DNA of 64,000 nucleotides from Rhodoferax sp. (GTDB taxonomy: Bacteria > Pseudomonadota > Gammaproteobacteria > Burkholderiales > Burkholderiaceae_C): the NCBI RefSeq assembly GCF_010365055.1, contig NZ_JAAFHA010000004.1:101681-165680 (forward strand). Reading direction: 5' to 3'. Shown here piece after piece: positions 1 through 7,533 of this stretch; the first letter of the stretch is position 1; each line of letters begins with the position of its first letter. The translations under genes and the position numbers were made by a program. The notes under the pieces are model-generated. The model ran no database searches. It saw nothing but the letters and a program-made list of their open reading frames with translations, and was not told the DNA's origin.

Positions 1-362
1 CGCTGATGAAAATAGCGCGCCAGAAAGCTGTCCGTCAGCCAGCGGCGCCAGCGCAGACCGAGGGTGTCGCGTACATAGTAGTACAGGGCATAAATGGGCA
101 CCGCTGCCACAAGGATGGCCGTGTAGCGCCAGATCGAGGCCCAGAAGCGATCGGTGTCGCGCGCGGCCAAGGCCGAGGTGAATTCGCCCGACTCGTGGTT
201 GAACAGCACACTGAAGGCGGTCTGCCCCAGCAGCAGCAGGATCAGCAGGGCCAACAGGCCCCTGGCACGCCAGCGTTCATCCGACAGCCAGTACGGACGC
301 GCGATGGTGACAAAGCGTCGCCACAAGCGGGCGTTGAATCCGGGTGTTTGTTCGCTCGTCAT
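1..362 (-). CDS. SbmA/YddA-type ABC transporter, N-terminal part
   Basis: This is the first 120 residues of a gene that leaves the window at base 1, read from an ATG at 362. The start reads MTSEQTPGFNARLWRRF, followed by WLSDERWRARGLLALLILL and a hydrophobic helix at about residues 35-53, then the segment LFNHESGEFTSALAARDTD, and a second helix with YALYYYV. This arrangement matches the membrane domain of the SbmA/BacA/YddA family, whose full members carry a C-terminal ATPase and import peptides or vitamin B12-like compounds. The ATPase half would lie outside the window, so fusion to an NBD is inferred. Substrate cannot be told. Confidence 0.75.
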   Translation of the reverse strand, partial: MTSEQTPGFNARLWRRFVTIARPYWLSDERWRARGLLALLILLLLGQTAFSVLFNHESGEFTSALAARDTDRFWASIWRYTAILVAAVPIYALYYYVRDTLGLRWRRWLTDSFLARYFHQ

Positions 363-972
363 GGCCAATTGAACTTCAGGTGCTTGCTGCCTGGTGGGAT
401 TGATCAGGTACTGGAGCCGCCAGCACGCTGACCTTCAACGACGATCACTTCGGGCTCAATCCGCAGCAGCGCTTCGTCTGGCGCTGAGGCTGGTTCTCGT
501 AACGCGGAGCGGTGATGTTTCCAATTCGTCATTGGGCTTGACCAGAGGGCGATGTTGAGGCCGTGTGGGTGTTGGGTTGGGGTGGGGCTTATGGTGGACG
601 CCTGTGATTGAAATTTACTCTAGCACAGGGTCCGTGGCAGTGCGTTGACAAGCATCGCGCCACAAGCGAGCTCTGAAATTGAAGTGAGTCCGTTAAGCAG
701 CTTCTCAGGCGGGAAGGCCCGCTCCCGCTGCACTGCCGAATTACATCCCGCTCCATTGAAGCCGCTCAATTTCCCAAGTCAACTCCCGGCAAGCGCCACC
801 GCCAGCCAACCCAATACGCATCCACTGAGTGCCGATTTGAACCAGACGCGTTTTCACGACGTTGCACATAACTCCCTGTTCCGCCATGTCGTGTCGGCCC
901 TACCACTGCCGTTGACGGTATTCTGGATCTGGTTTTCAGTGGACGGGGTCGACTGAACTCCCTGCAGTGCGG
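363..972. other. Gene-poor stretch with possible gene remnant
   Basis: No convincing gene lies in these 610 bases. A short plus-strand open frame at 404-487 ends in TFNDDHFGLNPQQRFVWR and a TGA, and reads like the intact C-terminus of a protein. It follows an in-frame TGA at 401, so it is probably the 3' scrap of a lost gene whose family I do not recognise. A 103-codon plus frame at 645-956 begins with TTG, has no ribosome site and no recognisable motif, and is not called. The rest may be old insertion debris between the transporter and the thioredoxin-like gene. Confidence 0.4.
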
Positions 973-1311
973 TCAAGCCAGGGGCGATGATTCGATCCGC
1001 GCGAGGGCTCTGCGGATCGCGCCCGCGTCGCCAGTTCGAACCAGGCGCTCGGTTTCCCGGCCATTACTGAGAAATACCAACGTAGGCCAAAGCTTCACTT
1101 TGAATGAACGCCCCAGAGGTCGACCGCTACCATCAGCGATTTTGATGTGACGCACGTTCGGGTGATCGGCAAAAGCGGAGGCCAGCAGCGGTTGGGCCGC
1201 GCGACAGTATCCGCATGAGGGGCTGCCAAACTCAAGCATGGTGGGCCCTTCGAGCATGTCGATTTCCGCGCGCGCCGGTTCGATCGCGGCATACACTTCG
1301 TTCATTGTCAT
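973..1311 (-). CDS. Thioredoxin-family protein
   Basis: The 112-residue protein carries the redox motif SPSCGYC with the active-site pair at Cys33 and Cys36. The beta strand TMLEFGS lies before it and the cis-proline segment LWPTLVFLSNG after it, so the thioredoxin fold is complete in its core. There is no signal peptide, which points to the cytoplasm. Proteins of this type reduce disulfides or peroxiredoxins. CGYC differs from the CGPC of housekeeping thioredoxin, so a specialised partner is likely. It stands alone, with the left end of the recombinase element about 70 bases beyond its start codon, and could be native or part of the accessory block. Confidence 0.85.
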   Translation of the reverse strand: MTMNEVYAAIEPARAEIDMLEGPTMLEFGSPSCGYCRAAQPLLASAFADHPNVRHIKIADGSGRPLGRSFKVKLWPTLVFLSNGRETERLVRTGDAGAIRRALARIESSPLA

Positions 1312-1381
1312 AAGACTGCGAGCTGCCTACGAATGTCTAAAGAGTTGAATTGTCAATCACTATAACCCCGTCAACATCAGA

Positions 1382-1446
1382 GTGTCTTAAAGAGTCACTG
1401 GCCTGGGTGTTGGGCAGTTTTCCGGGTGGCCGACTGTTTAAGACAC
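1382..1446. repeat. 10-bp inverted repeat outside the left RIT end
   Basis: GTGTCTTAAA at 1382-1391 is repeated as its exact complement TTTAAGACAC at 1437-1446, with 45 bases between. The right arm runs directly into the left terminal repeat of the RIT element. It could be part of the recombinase binding array or the original target. A partial third copy (GTCTAAAGAGT) lies near 1335. Confidence 0.6.
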
Positions 1447-1477
1447 TTATGCACATTTCCCAGTTATGAACAGTTTT
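1446..1477 (+). repeat. Left terminal inverted repeat of RIT element
   Basis: Two conserved blocks, CTTATGCAC and CAGTTATGAACAGTTTT, are separated by six non-conserved bases. Both recur in reverse complement with the same spacing at 4879-4910. The bipartite layout is what is expected of a pair of recombinase arm sites around a spacer. Confidence 0.85.
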
Positions 1478-1588
1478 GGTTCAGCAGTGGCTGTCTTCCT
1501 CCCTGAACAGCCGAGCTTGACGGGTTGATGAGCTTTACATAATTTCCGGACAGGCGCATGGGTGGTGGCTTCACAACTGGAGACCACC

Positions 1589-2842
1589 ATGGATTCGATC
1601 AACTCGTTACCCCCTTTGGCCAAGACCTGGCTACTTGACGGCCCGCTTGCCGCGCATGTTGAGGCCTACACGGCAAATCTTGAGCAAGGAAGTTACTCCC
1701 GGCAATCATCGCGTAGTCACATTGACGCACTGGCGCATTTCGCTCACTGGATGGCCCGCTGCACCCTGGTGGCCAGTCAACTCGACCAGGATTGCGTTAA
1801 TCAATTTCTCAATTTCCATTTGCCACGCTGTGATTGCCATTCCATGGCGTTGAGAAGCCATGATCAGTTGCGCGCTGGGCTCGGGCTGCTGCTGGAGGTG
1901 CTTCGCGAGGAGCGTGTGATCGCCGAAGTGCTGCCTCCCGCCGGACCAATAGCCGATGAACTGCGCCGGTACGACGCACATATGCGCAATGCACGTGGTC
2001 TTGCCGTGGGGACGCGCAAAGACCGGCTGTACCGGGTGGGGCAATTTCTGCGCTGGAAGTTTGCCGACAGGGCCTTCACAGGCAAAGACATGCTGGTGGA
2101 AGACCTGCGTGCCTTCATCACCAAAGAGCTGGAGCGGGTCAACTCGACATCGCATGCGCAATCTTTGGCGGCGTCCTTTCGGGCCTATTTCCGCTATCGG
2201 CTCACTTGCGGCGATGAGGTACGCGGGCTGCTGGGCGCAATTTCAACACCAGCCCAATGGACACTGGCGTCATTGCCCCGTGCCCTTACGGCTGGGGAGG
2301 TGCAACGATTGATGACGCATTGTGAACAGACCGTGTCATCACGGTGGCGTCTACTGAGCATGGTTCGGTTGGCTTTGGATCTCGGGTTGCGCAGCGGGGA
2401 GATCGCCAAGCTCGAACTCAGTGACATCGATTGGCGCAATGGCACCGTGAAACTCAGGCAGACGAAGTCGATGCGCCAAGATATCCTGCCGTTGCCAACG
2501 GCCACGGGGGAGGCTCTGGCCGAGTACCTGCGTCACGAGCGACCGACCACCACCATCAAGACCATTTTTTTTCGGCTAAAAGCGCCCCATGATCAGCCCA
2601 TCGGGGTTGACGCTATACGCGCTTTTATCGGCAGGGCATTGCGTTGCGCCGGTATTGTGCACGGTCGCAGCCATTCCTTGCGCCACACCTTGGCGTGCCG
2701 GATTGTCAATGGCGGGGGCTCCATCAAAGATGTAGCCGACATGCTCCGGCACCGTTCCTTGAACACCTCGGTGATCTACGCCAAACTCGATCAACACAGT
2801 TTGGTCGAAGTGGCATTGCCCTGGCCTGGGAGTGCTGCATGA
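1589..2842 (+). CDS. ritA: RIT tyrosine recombinase A
   Basis: A phage-integrase-family site-specific recombinase of 417 residues. The N-terminal half is a SAM-like DNA-binding core. The C-terminal catalytic domain shows the full set: Arg in GLRSGEI, Lys in RQTKSMRQD, HSLRH, the second His in LRHRS, and the tyrosine nucleophile in SVIYAKLD. The ATG at 1589 is preferred because GGAGA lies six bases upstream; a GTG at 1562 is the longest alternative. Its stop overlaps the start of the next gene (ATGA), indicating coupled translation. First gene of the trio; in this family all three proteins are thought to act together on the element ends. Confidence 0.9.
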   Translation: MDSINSLPPLAKTWLLDGPLAAHVEAYTANLEQGSYSRQSSRSHIDALAHFAHWMARCTLVASQLDQDCVNQFLNFHLPRCDCHSMALRSHDQLRAGLGLLLEVLREERVIAEVLPPAGPIADELRRYDAHMRNARGLAVGTRKDRLYRVGQFLRWKFADRAFTGKDMLVEDLRAFITKELERVNSTSHAQSLAASFRAYFRYRLTCGDEVRGLLGAISTPAQWTLASLPRALTAGEVQRLMTHCEQTVSSRWRLLSMVRLALDLGLRSGEIAKLELSDIDWRNGTVKLRQTKSMRQDILPLPTATGEALAEYLRHERPTTTIKTIFFRLKAPHDQPIGVDAIRAFIGRALRCAGIVHGRSHSLRHTLACRIVNGGGSIKDVADMLRHRSLNTSVIYAKLDQHSLVEVALPWPGSAA

Positions 2843-3813
2843 ACGCCGCCGTTGGTCTTCGCACGAGAGTGCAGGAATTCCTGCGTGAGCAGCGCAATCT
2901 GGGCTATCGCCTCATTTCATGCGGTCGGGAATTGCTGAACTTTGCCAGCTTTGTTGAGGATTCAAAGCACCTTGGAGCGGTTACTGTTGAATTGACTTCG
3001 CAGTGGGCACGCGAGGCGCATGGAGGCAACGTCAGTCCTGAAACGTCGGCCAGACGGCTGGTGAACTTGCGACCATTTTTACGGTGGTTACAGCAGTTTG
3101 AAGCGGCCACCGAAGTGCCAGACGACTCAATATTTGGATCCCTTCCGGGAAGAAAGACACCGCACATCTACCGTGCAGATGAGGTATTGGCGCTCATGCA
3201 AGAAGCGGGCAAACTCGGTCCCTCCGACGGTCTGCGTGCAGCCACTTATGCGACGCTGTTTGGCCTGATTTCCGCGACAGGGTTGCGCATAGGCGAGGCC
3301 CTTGGGCTGGCTGATATTGATGTGGACTTGGTGGCGGGCGTACTGACGGTGCGCGGTGCCAAGTTTGGCAAGTCCCGATTGGTGCCAGTGCATCCAAGTG
3401 TGATCGCGCCTCTAGCTACATACCGCGCGACACGTATGAAGCAAGTGCCTGATGCGGCGCAGTCACTGTTTTTTGTGGGCTCGCGGGGGGCCCATCTTGG
3501 CAAGCCGCTGGGAGACAGGCAAGTTCATCGCATCTTCACGCAGTTGCGTACACAGCTTGGCTGGATTGATCGTGGCAGTCATGGGCAGCCACGCATCCAT
3601 GATTTACGCCACAGTTTTGCGGTGAAACGATTGACGTTGTGGCATGAGCAAGACGTGGATCTAAACCAACGGATGTTGGCTTTGTCGACCTACATGGGGC
3701 ATGTCAGGATTTCACACACTTACTGGTATCTCACCGGTGTGCCTGAGTTGATGGCTTTGGCCGGTGCAAGGTTTGAATGCTTTGCATGTGCCGGGGAGTT
3801 TGATCATGAATGA
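2839..3813 (+). CDS. ritB: RIT tyrosine recombinase B
   Basis: Second recombinase of the trio, 324 residues. Catalytic residues are visible as Arg in TGLRIGEAL, Lys in RGAKFGKSR, HDLRHSF, the His in MGHVRISHT, and Tyr in the TYWYL segment. A Cys pair in the tail (ECFACAGEF) is an unusual finish. The ATG at 2839 overlaps the preceding stop by four bases and the gene overlaps the next one by eight bases, so the three must be made from one message. It is of a different subgroup from A and C, as is usual for these elements. Confidence 0.9.
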   Translation: MNAAVGLRTRVQEFLREQRNLGYRLISCGRELLNFASFVEDSKHLGAVTVELTSQWAREAHGGNVSPETSARRLVNLRPFLRWLQQFEAATEVPDDSIFGSLPGRKTPHIYRADEVLALMQEAGKLGPSDGLRAATYATLFGLISATGLRIGEALGLADIDVDLVAGVLTVRGAKFGKSRLVPVHPSVIAPLATYRATRMKQVPDAAQSLFFVGSRGAHLGKPLGDRQVHRIFTQLRTQLGWIDRGSHGQPRIHDLRHSFAVKRLTLWHEQDVDLNQRMLALSTYMGHVRISHTYWYLTGVPELMALAGARFECFACAGEFDHE

Positions 3814-4813
3814 CACCACCGTTTCACCCAGTTTCCCGTCACTGGTGCAATCGTTCTTTACCGAACACCTGACGAAACAACGCGCCTTGAGTTCGCGTAC
3901 CGTGGCCGCCTATCGAGATGCCTTTGTTTTGTTTTTGGACTTCGCGCAAAAGCGACTGCAAAAGCCCCCCACGATGTTTTTGCTCGCCGACATTACGCCT
4001 GCACTCATTCTGGCCTATCTTGACCATCTTGAAGTTGACCGCCACAACGCAGTGCGCAGTCGCAATGCAAGATTGGCTGCACTGCGCTCATTTCTGAAGT
4101 TCGCTGGGCGCAGGGATGTCGCCGGGTTGCATGTCGTTGAGCAGGCGCTGGGGGTTCCGATGAAGCGATTTGAGCGGCCGATGCTCGGATTTCTCTCCCG
4201 CGACGAGATGCTTGCCGTGATCGGCCGCCCTGGCCTGAGTTGGACCAGCCAACGTGACTGCTTGCTGATGGCGTTGATGTACAACACAGGTGCCAGAGTA
4301 TCGGAGGTGATTGGCGTCCAGGTGTCTGATGTCGTGCTGGATGCCTCAGCTTGCGTGCACTTGCATGGCAAAGGTCGCAAGGATCGTTCTGTCCCTCTCT
4401 GGCGATCGACGGTCAAGTCAGTTCGTCAGTGGCTAAAACTCAATCCTGATTTAGGGCCAACCTCGGCCTTGTTGCCCAATCGCAGTGGTCAAGCGATGAC
4501 ACGCTCCAACGTAACCCAGCGTATGGCATTGGCCGTGCAAGCTGCCGTCAAAACGATTCCGAGTCTGGCGAAGCGTGCGATTTCTCCCCACACCATCAGA
4601 CACACCACGGCCATGCATTTGCTGCAGTCGGGCGTGGAAATCAGTGTCATCGCGTTGTGGCTGGGACATGAAAGCCCGACAACAACCCATCAATACGTCG
4701 AAGCCGATTTGGCCATGAAGGAGAAGGCGTTGGCTCGCCTACAAGAGCCTGAGATCCCCGCACGGCGTTTCAAGGCGACCGAATCATTGCTGGAATTCTT
4801 GAAGAACCTGTAA
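3806..4813 (+). CDS. ritC: RIT tyrosine recombinase C
   Basis: Third recombinase, 335 residues, most like XerC/XerD-type integrases. An N-terminal SAM-like domain is followed by a catalytic domain with TGARVSEV, HGKGRKDR, HTIRHTTA, LGHES and the tyrosine in THQYVEAD. The start ATG at 3806 lies within the end of ritB, out of frame with it. A perfect 12-bp hairpin begins five bases after the stop. No frameshift or missing catalytic residue is seen. Confidence 0.9.
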   Translation: MNDTTVSPSFPSLVQSFFTEHLTKQRALSSRTVAAYRDAFVLFLDFAQKRLQKPPTMFLLADITPALILAYLDHLEVDRHNAVRSRNARLAALRSFLKFAGRRDVAGLHVVEQALGVPMKRFERPMLGFLSRDEMLAVIGRPGLSWTSQRDCLLMALMYNTGARVSEVIGVQVSDVVLDASACVHLHGKGRKDRSVPLWRSTVKSVRQWLKLNPDLGPTSALLPNRSGQAMTRSNVTQRMALAVQAAVKTIPSLAKRAISPHTIRHTTAMHLLQSGVEISVIALWLGHESPTTTHQYVEADLAMKEKALARLQEPEIPARRFKATESLLEFLKNL

Positions 4814-4817
4814 TTAT

Positions 4818-4851
4818 GTAAAGGGCAAAGCCATTGTGTTTTGCCCTTTAC
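4818..4851 (+). terminator. Hairpin after ritC
   Basis: A perfect 12-bp stem (GTAAAGGGCAAA and its complement) with a 10-base loop follows the ritC stop. There is no run of T afterwards, so intrinsic termination is uncertain. The left arm overlaps the inner inverted repeat of the RIT element (4812-4822), so it may instead serve recombination. Confidence 0.5.
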
Positions 4852-4878
4852 AGAAGAGACTGCCAACCCAACGAATAC

Positions 4879-4910
4879 AAAACTGTTCATAACTGGACTC
4901 TGTGCATAAG
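4879..4910 (-). repeat. Right terminal inverted repeat of RIT element
   Basis: Blocks AAAACTGTTCATAACTG and GTGCATAAG are the reverse complements of the left-end blocks, again six bases apart. The outer block is also half of a 20-bp perfect palindrome at 4903-4922. Confidence 0.85.
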
Positions 4911-4922
4911 GGCCCTTATGCA
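4903..4922. repeat. Perfect 20-bp palindrome at right RIT boundary
   Basis: TGCATAAGGGCCCTTATGCA is its own reverse complement. Its left half is the outer block of the right terminal repeat, so the centre (GGGCCC) is a plausible strand-exchange point. Confidence 0.7.
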
Positions 4923-5005
4923 GAGATGTACATAAAGACACAAAACTGCTGTAGAGCTTTCCAATCTGCTCGCTCCATAGCGGGCATTACGTCCAAAATC
5001 ACCGG

Positions 5006-5029
5006 CCTCGCGCGGCTTTTCGCGCGAGG
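5006..5029. terminator. GC hairpin downstream of DUF4238 gene
   Basis: CCTCGCGCG and CGCGCGAGG form a perfect 9-bp stem with loop GCTTTT, 19 bases after the DUF4238 stop. No T-run follows on the minus strand, so it is a possible but weak terminator. Confidence 0.4.
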
Positions 5030-5047
5030 TCCATGTGCATTGCAGGG

Positions 5048-5968
5048 TTAGCCCTCACAGCGGACCTCCCGGATGCTGCCCCTATGCCAAACGGCGAAGC
5101 TTTCGACTGCGGAGTACACCTGACGCTCGGCACTATTCACCAAGCGCTGGTTCATGATTGCCACGTTTAAGGGTCGGCAAGTCACAACTGGCTTTAGCGG
5201 GGTCTCATATACACCGTAGAAGCCAACTCGCCTTCCAAGGGGGAAGAAGACTTCCGTTTCGCGCAGCCCGTAGCCGACGTGCCCTTCGCGATCACCTTTC
5301 CAAACCAACGTAACCGGGTGATCCGCGCAAATGAACTCCGGACCCTCTGGCGGCGCAACAAGCACCGACCAAATTCTCTGACCCAGAATCGGCAAAATCT
5401 TGTCTAGCGCGTTGAATTCCGTGCGTAAGTTGCCTTCGGGGTGAAACACAAAGTTGTAGTTTCCTCGCTCCACAAAGGACTTGAACTCCTGGAACGACAC
5501 ATTAGGATACTGCTCGCCCGCGTCTTTGGCCTTTTGCATGTGCCTGTCCCACAGCTTCTTGTCCGAGGCGAGCAAGTCGGCGATGATTCGGAAGGTTTGC
5601 TCCCGTGATCGATTGAACGACCCGCGAAGTCGCGGATTGCGAACTGCAAGTAGGGCCAGCAAGTTCAGGATGAGATTCCAGTCACTGTCGCTCGGGAAGC
5701 TTTGAGTTTCAACGACCCGACGAATTGCATCGATCGCATTTCCTTCAAAGGGTGCGAGTCCGTTCTCAACTGCATCGGGCGAGTGACCTTCAATGTCCAC
5801 GCGGTTGAAGTCCCGCTCGGCCGCAACATTTCCCGGCGAGGTACGAAATGCACGGCTACTCTCCACATCCAGGACAAAGAATTGACCGTCTTTCCTGCCT
5901 GTTGTAGTGAATGCGGCGAGATAGGCCTGCGGAACGTAATGGTGCTTGCGCGCAACGGACTTGGCCAT
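5048..5968 (-). CDS. DUF4238 domain protein
   Basis: The 306-residue protein has the DUF4238 signature near its start, HHYVPQAYLAAF at residues 9-20, and the later family segment FICADHPVT at 212-220. The ATG at 5968 is chosen because it places the signature at the usual distance from the N-terminus; a GTG at 5998 would add ten unrelated residues. No membrane segment or signal is seen. The biochemical role of DUF4238 is not known. It lies 100 bases after an HNH-like gene on the same strand, next to a mobile element, so a role in defence or in a toxin-like pair is a guess only. Confidence 0.8.
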   Translation of the reverse strand: MAKSVARKHHYVPQAYLAAFTTTGRKDGQFFVLDVESSRAFRTSPGNVAAERDFNRVDIEGHSPDAVENGLAPFEGNAIDAIRRVVETQSFPSDSDWNLILNLLALLAVRNPRLRGSFNRSREQTFRIIADLLASDKKLWDRHMQKAKDAGEQYPNVSFQEFKSFVERGNYNFVFHPEGNLRTEFNALDKILPILGQRIWSVLVAPPEGPEFICADHPVTLVWKGDREGHVGYGLRETEVFFPLGRRVGFYGVYETPLKPVVTCRPLNVAIMNQRLVNSAERQVYSAVESFAVWHRGSIREVRCEG

Positions 5969-6068
5969 GAGGTCTAAAGTTGGACTTGACCGGCGCACAG
6001 GAGACGCGTGCGCGCCTCGCGAGGAAGGACGTATTTGTCCGCGTCGAAGTATTTGATATATGGTGTCG

Positions 6069-6707
6069 TCACTCCGTGCTCCCTGTTGTTACCAAAGCCC
6101 AGTGCGCCTTGTGAAACTCATAGATCCAAAGGCTGCTGTTCACGTCCTCGGCCGCTACCCCGTAACGATAGACACAAGCTCCTTTCCCAATAGCTTCGAC
6201 GTTCAGCATTCGAATTTCGTCGGTGTCCAGATTAGGGGTACCGGCAAGCATAGTCGCTGAGACCGGAATCGCGGCGGGAAGAATGAGCCCAGTGTGAAAG
6301 AAGTACAGGCCGCGTGTTGTTCGTTCGAAGACACGCTGATACGTGCCAAACGGGACATGAAAAGACAGCCGGTTCGTCGTACTCCCATCTTCTTCACAAA
6401 CTTGGATTTCGCGTGTGTTGGCAAGAAAGGACTTGCGCAGCTTGAGCTTTCTGGTGATCGTGCGATAGGCGCCACCGTCCCAGAGCGCAGCCGACGCGGG
6501 ATTCTGTTTGCCAATTTGGGCGCTGATGTAGAAACGAACGTCCTCGTCATCAGAGGACGCACCGTTGTTGCAGATGCTGCACGCCGGAACTGTGCGCAAC
6601 TGCGCGTCTTCCACACCTTTGAAGAAACACTTGGGCGGAACGTGATCAACCGTCTCTGCGGGCCTGACTCCACAGATCACGCAAACGCAGCTCTTCGGTG
6701 GCTGCAT
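6069..6707 (-). CDS. HNH-endonuclease-like zinc protein
   Basis: The 212-residue protein begins with a zinc-binding arrangement: Cys9-x2-Cys12, then DHVPPK at 21-26, then Cys43-x2-Cys46 followed by two Asn. This is the layout of the HNH fold with its structural zinc, in which the DH pair would hold the catalytic His. The remaining 150 residues show no motif I recognise. Related genes are often annotated HNH endonuclease. With the neighbouring DUF4238 gene it forms a two-gene unit on the minus strand. Nuclease activity is inferred, since the third catalytic position of the fold cannot be assigned with confidence. Confidence 0.65.
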   Translation of the reverse strand: MQPPKSCVCVICGVRPAETVDHVPPKCFFKGVEDAQLRTVPACSICNNGASSDDEDVRFYISAQIGKQNPASAALWDGGAYRTITRKLKLRKSFLANTREIQVCEEDGSTTNRLSFHVPFGTYQRVFERTTRGLYFFHTGLILPAAIPVSATMLAGTPNLDTDEIRMLNVEAIGKGACVYRYGVAAEDVNSSLWIYEFHKAHWALVTTGSTE

Positions 6708-6840
6708 GACGCGCTATCCGATCATTTTGAACGACTTGGTGATATGGCCTGGGAGTGCCATAAAACCGTCTTTTGGTGCCATGATTTTGCGAAGCACGAG
6801 AGCTGATTGAGTCCTGATAGCAATTGGCACTGCCGTAAGA

Positions 6841-7200
6841 TTAGCTTTTTTGGCGATTCTCTATTACAACGTCTGGGGTCTTTTCGTAGCGTTGTCTTTT
6901 GAATTCCGGATCGTCAGCCCGTAAGCATCGGAATGTTAGTTCTGTTTTTGCCATTCCGTCTGAGAACGTAGTTCCGGCACTCCGCTCGTTGAGTACAAAA
7001 ACCTCCGTGCCACGCTTTGAACACTCGTCTCCGGCTTCTTGATACGCAATTTTCTTAGTGGCTGGAATGCCCCCCTTGCCAAACGATGCTTCCGTGGAGA
7101 TCGAAAACGTATCTGGACCCATCTTCAGCACGCCCGAAGAATTGGAGCAAGCAGTGATGGCAAGAGTGCCAAAACAAATGACTGACAACTTTATATTCAT
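6841..7200 (-). CDS. Small outer-membrane-type lipoprotein, unknown
   Basis: The 119-residue protein has a basic start, a hydrophobic stretch and the lipobox LAITAC with the lipidated Cys at residue 18, so it should be anchored in a membrane after signal peptidase II cleavage. The mature part has a segment AGDECSKRGTEVFVLNE and a later Cys (FRC), suggesting one disulfide. The spread resembles small hypothetical lipoproteins found in many Proteobacteria, but I cannot name a family. It stands alone 130 bases from the HNH-like gene on the same strand. Confidence 0.7.
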   Translation of the reverse strand: MNIKLSVICFGTLAITACSNSSGVLKMGPDTFSISTEASFGKGGIPATKKIAYQEAGDECSKRGTEVFVLNERSAGTTFSDGMAKTELTFRCLRADDPEFKRQRYEKTPDVVIENRQKS

Positions 7201-7533
7201 CTGGTTCCCTGGAGTTGTAGGTTGTCAAGTTTATCTTGATCAAAATGTAGACAGAACGCGGAACCGGAATCACTTGACGCGTCAGACAGAAAACTCAACT
7301 TTCTAAGTGAGAAAACGCAAAATAAGTTCGTTGAATTTGACTTCCACCAACCTGCCGTTCGTGGTGGTCGGCTCCCGCTGCAGACCTGTCCTTCGCGGGC
7401 ATCAAAAACTTGCTTCGTTAACCAAGGAAGTCGCCCGCAGAGATTGGGGTATGTGTCTCCGCCGATTTCTGGGCGTTTGACAGCGTGAGGCCGGGGCCCA
7501 TGCCCCAATCTCTGGCCTCGCGGACAGCGCCGA
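7201..7533. other. Intergenic stretch with inverted repeats
   Basis: No gene is supported in these 333 bases; a 116-codon minus frame here has no motif. A 16-base inverted repeat with one mismatch (CAGAGATTGGGG core) lies at 7438-7453 and 7499-7514, and GCGGGC/GCCCGC arms lie at about 7396 and 7432. These may form structure in the transcript leaving nadA. Confidence 0.4.

Larger units (their letters stand above)
1446..4910 (+). mobile_element. Recombinase-in-trio (RIT) element
   Basis: Three overlapping tyrosine recombinase genes in one orientation are bounded by matching inverted repeats. The left repeat is CTTATGCAC, six bases, then CAGTTATGAACAGTTTT (1446-1454 and 1461-1477). The right end has the exact reverse complements with the same six-base gap (4879-4895 and 4902-4910). 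A further inner pair, TTTACATAATT at 1534-1544 and its complement at 4812-4822, hugs the coding block. Three consecutive recombinases of different subgroups plus terminal repeats define RIT elements. No cargo gene is present. All three genes are open with complete catalytic residues, so the element looks recently active. Exact outer ends are inferred. Confidence 0.88.

Noticed and set aside
645..956. 103-codon plus frame before the thioredoxin-like gene
   Set aside because: TTG start, no ribosome site, no motif and no coding partner nearby.
5000..5055. Integron attC-like site after the DUF4238 gene
   Set aside because: A GTTAGCC near the gene end and a hairpin looked suggestive, but the last R of GTTRRRY fails, the opposite core site is missing, and no integrase is near.
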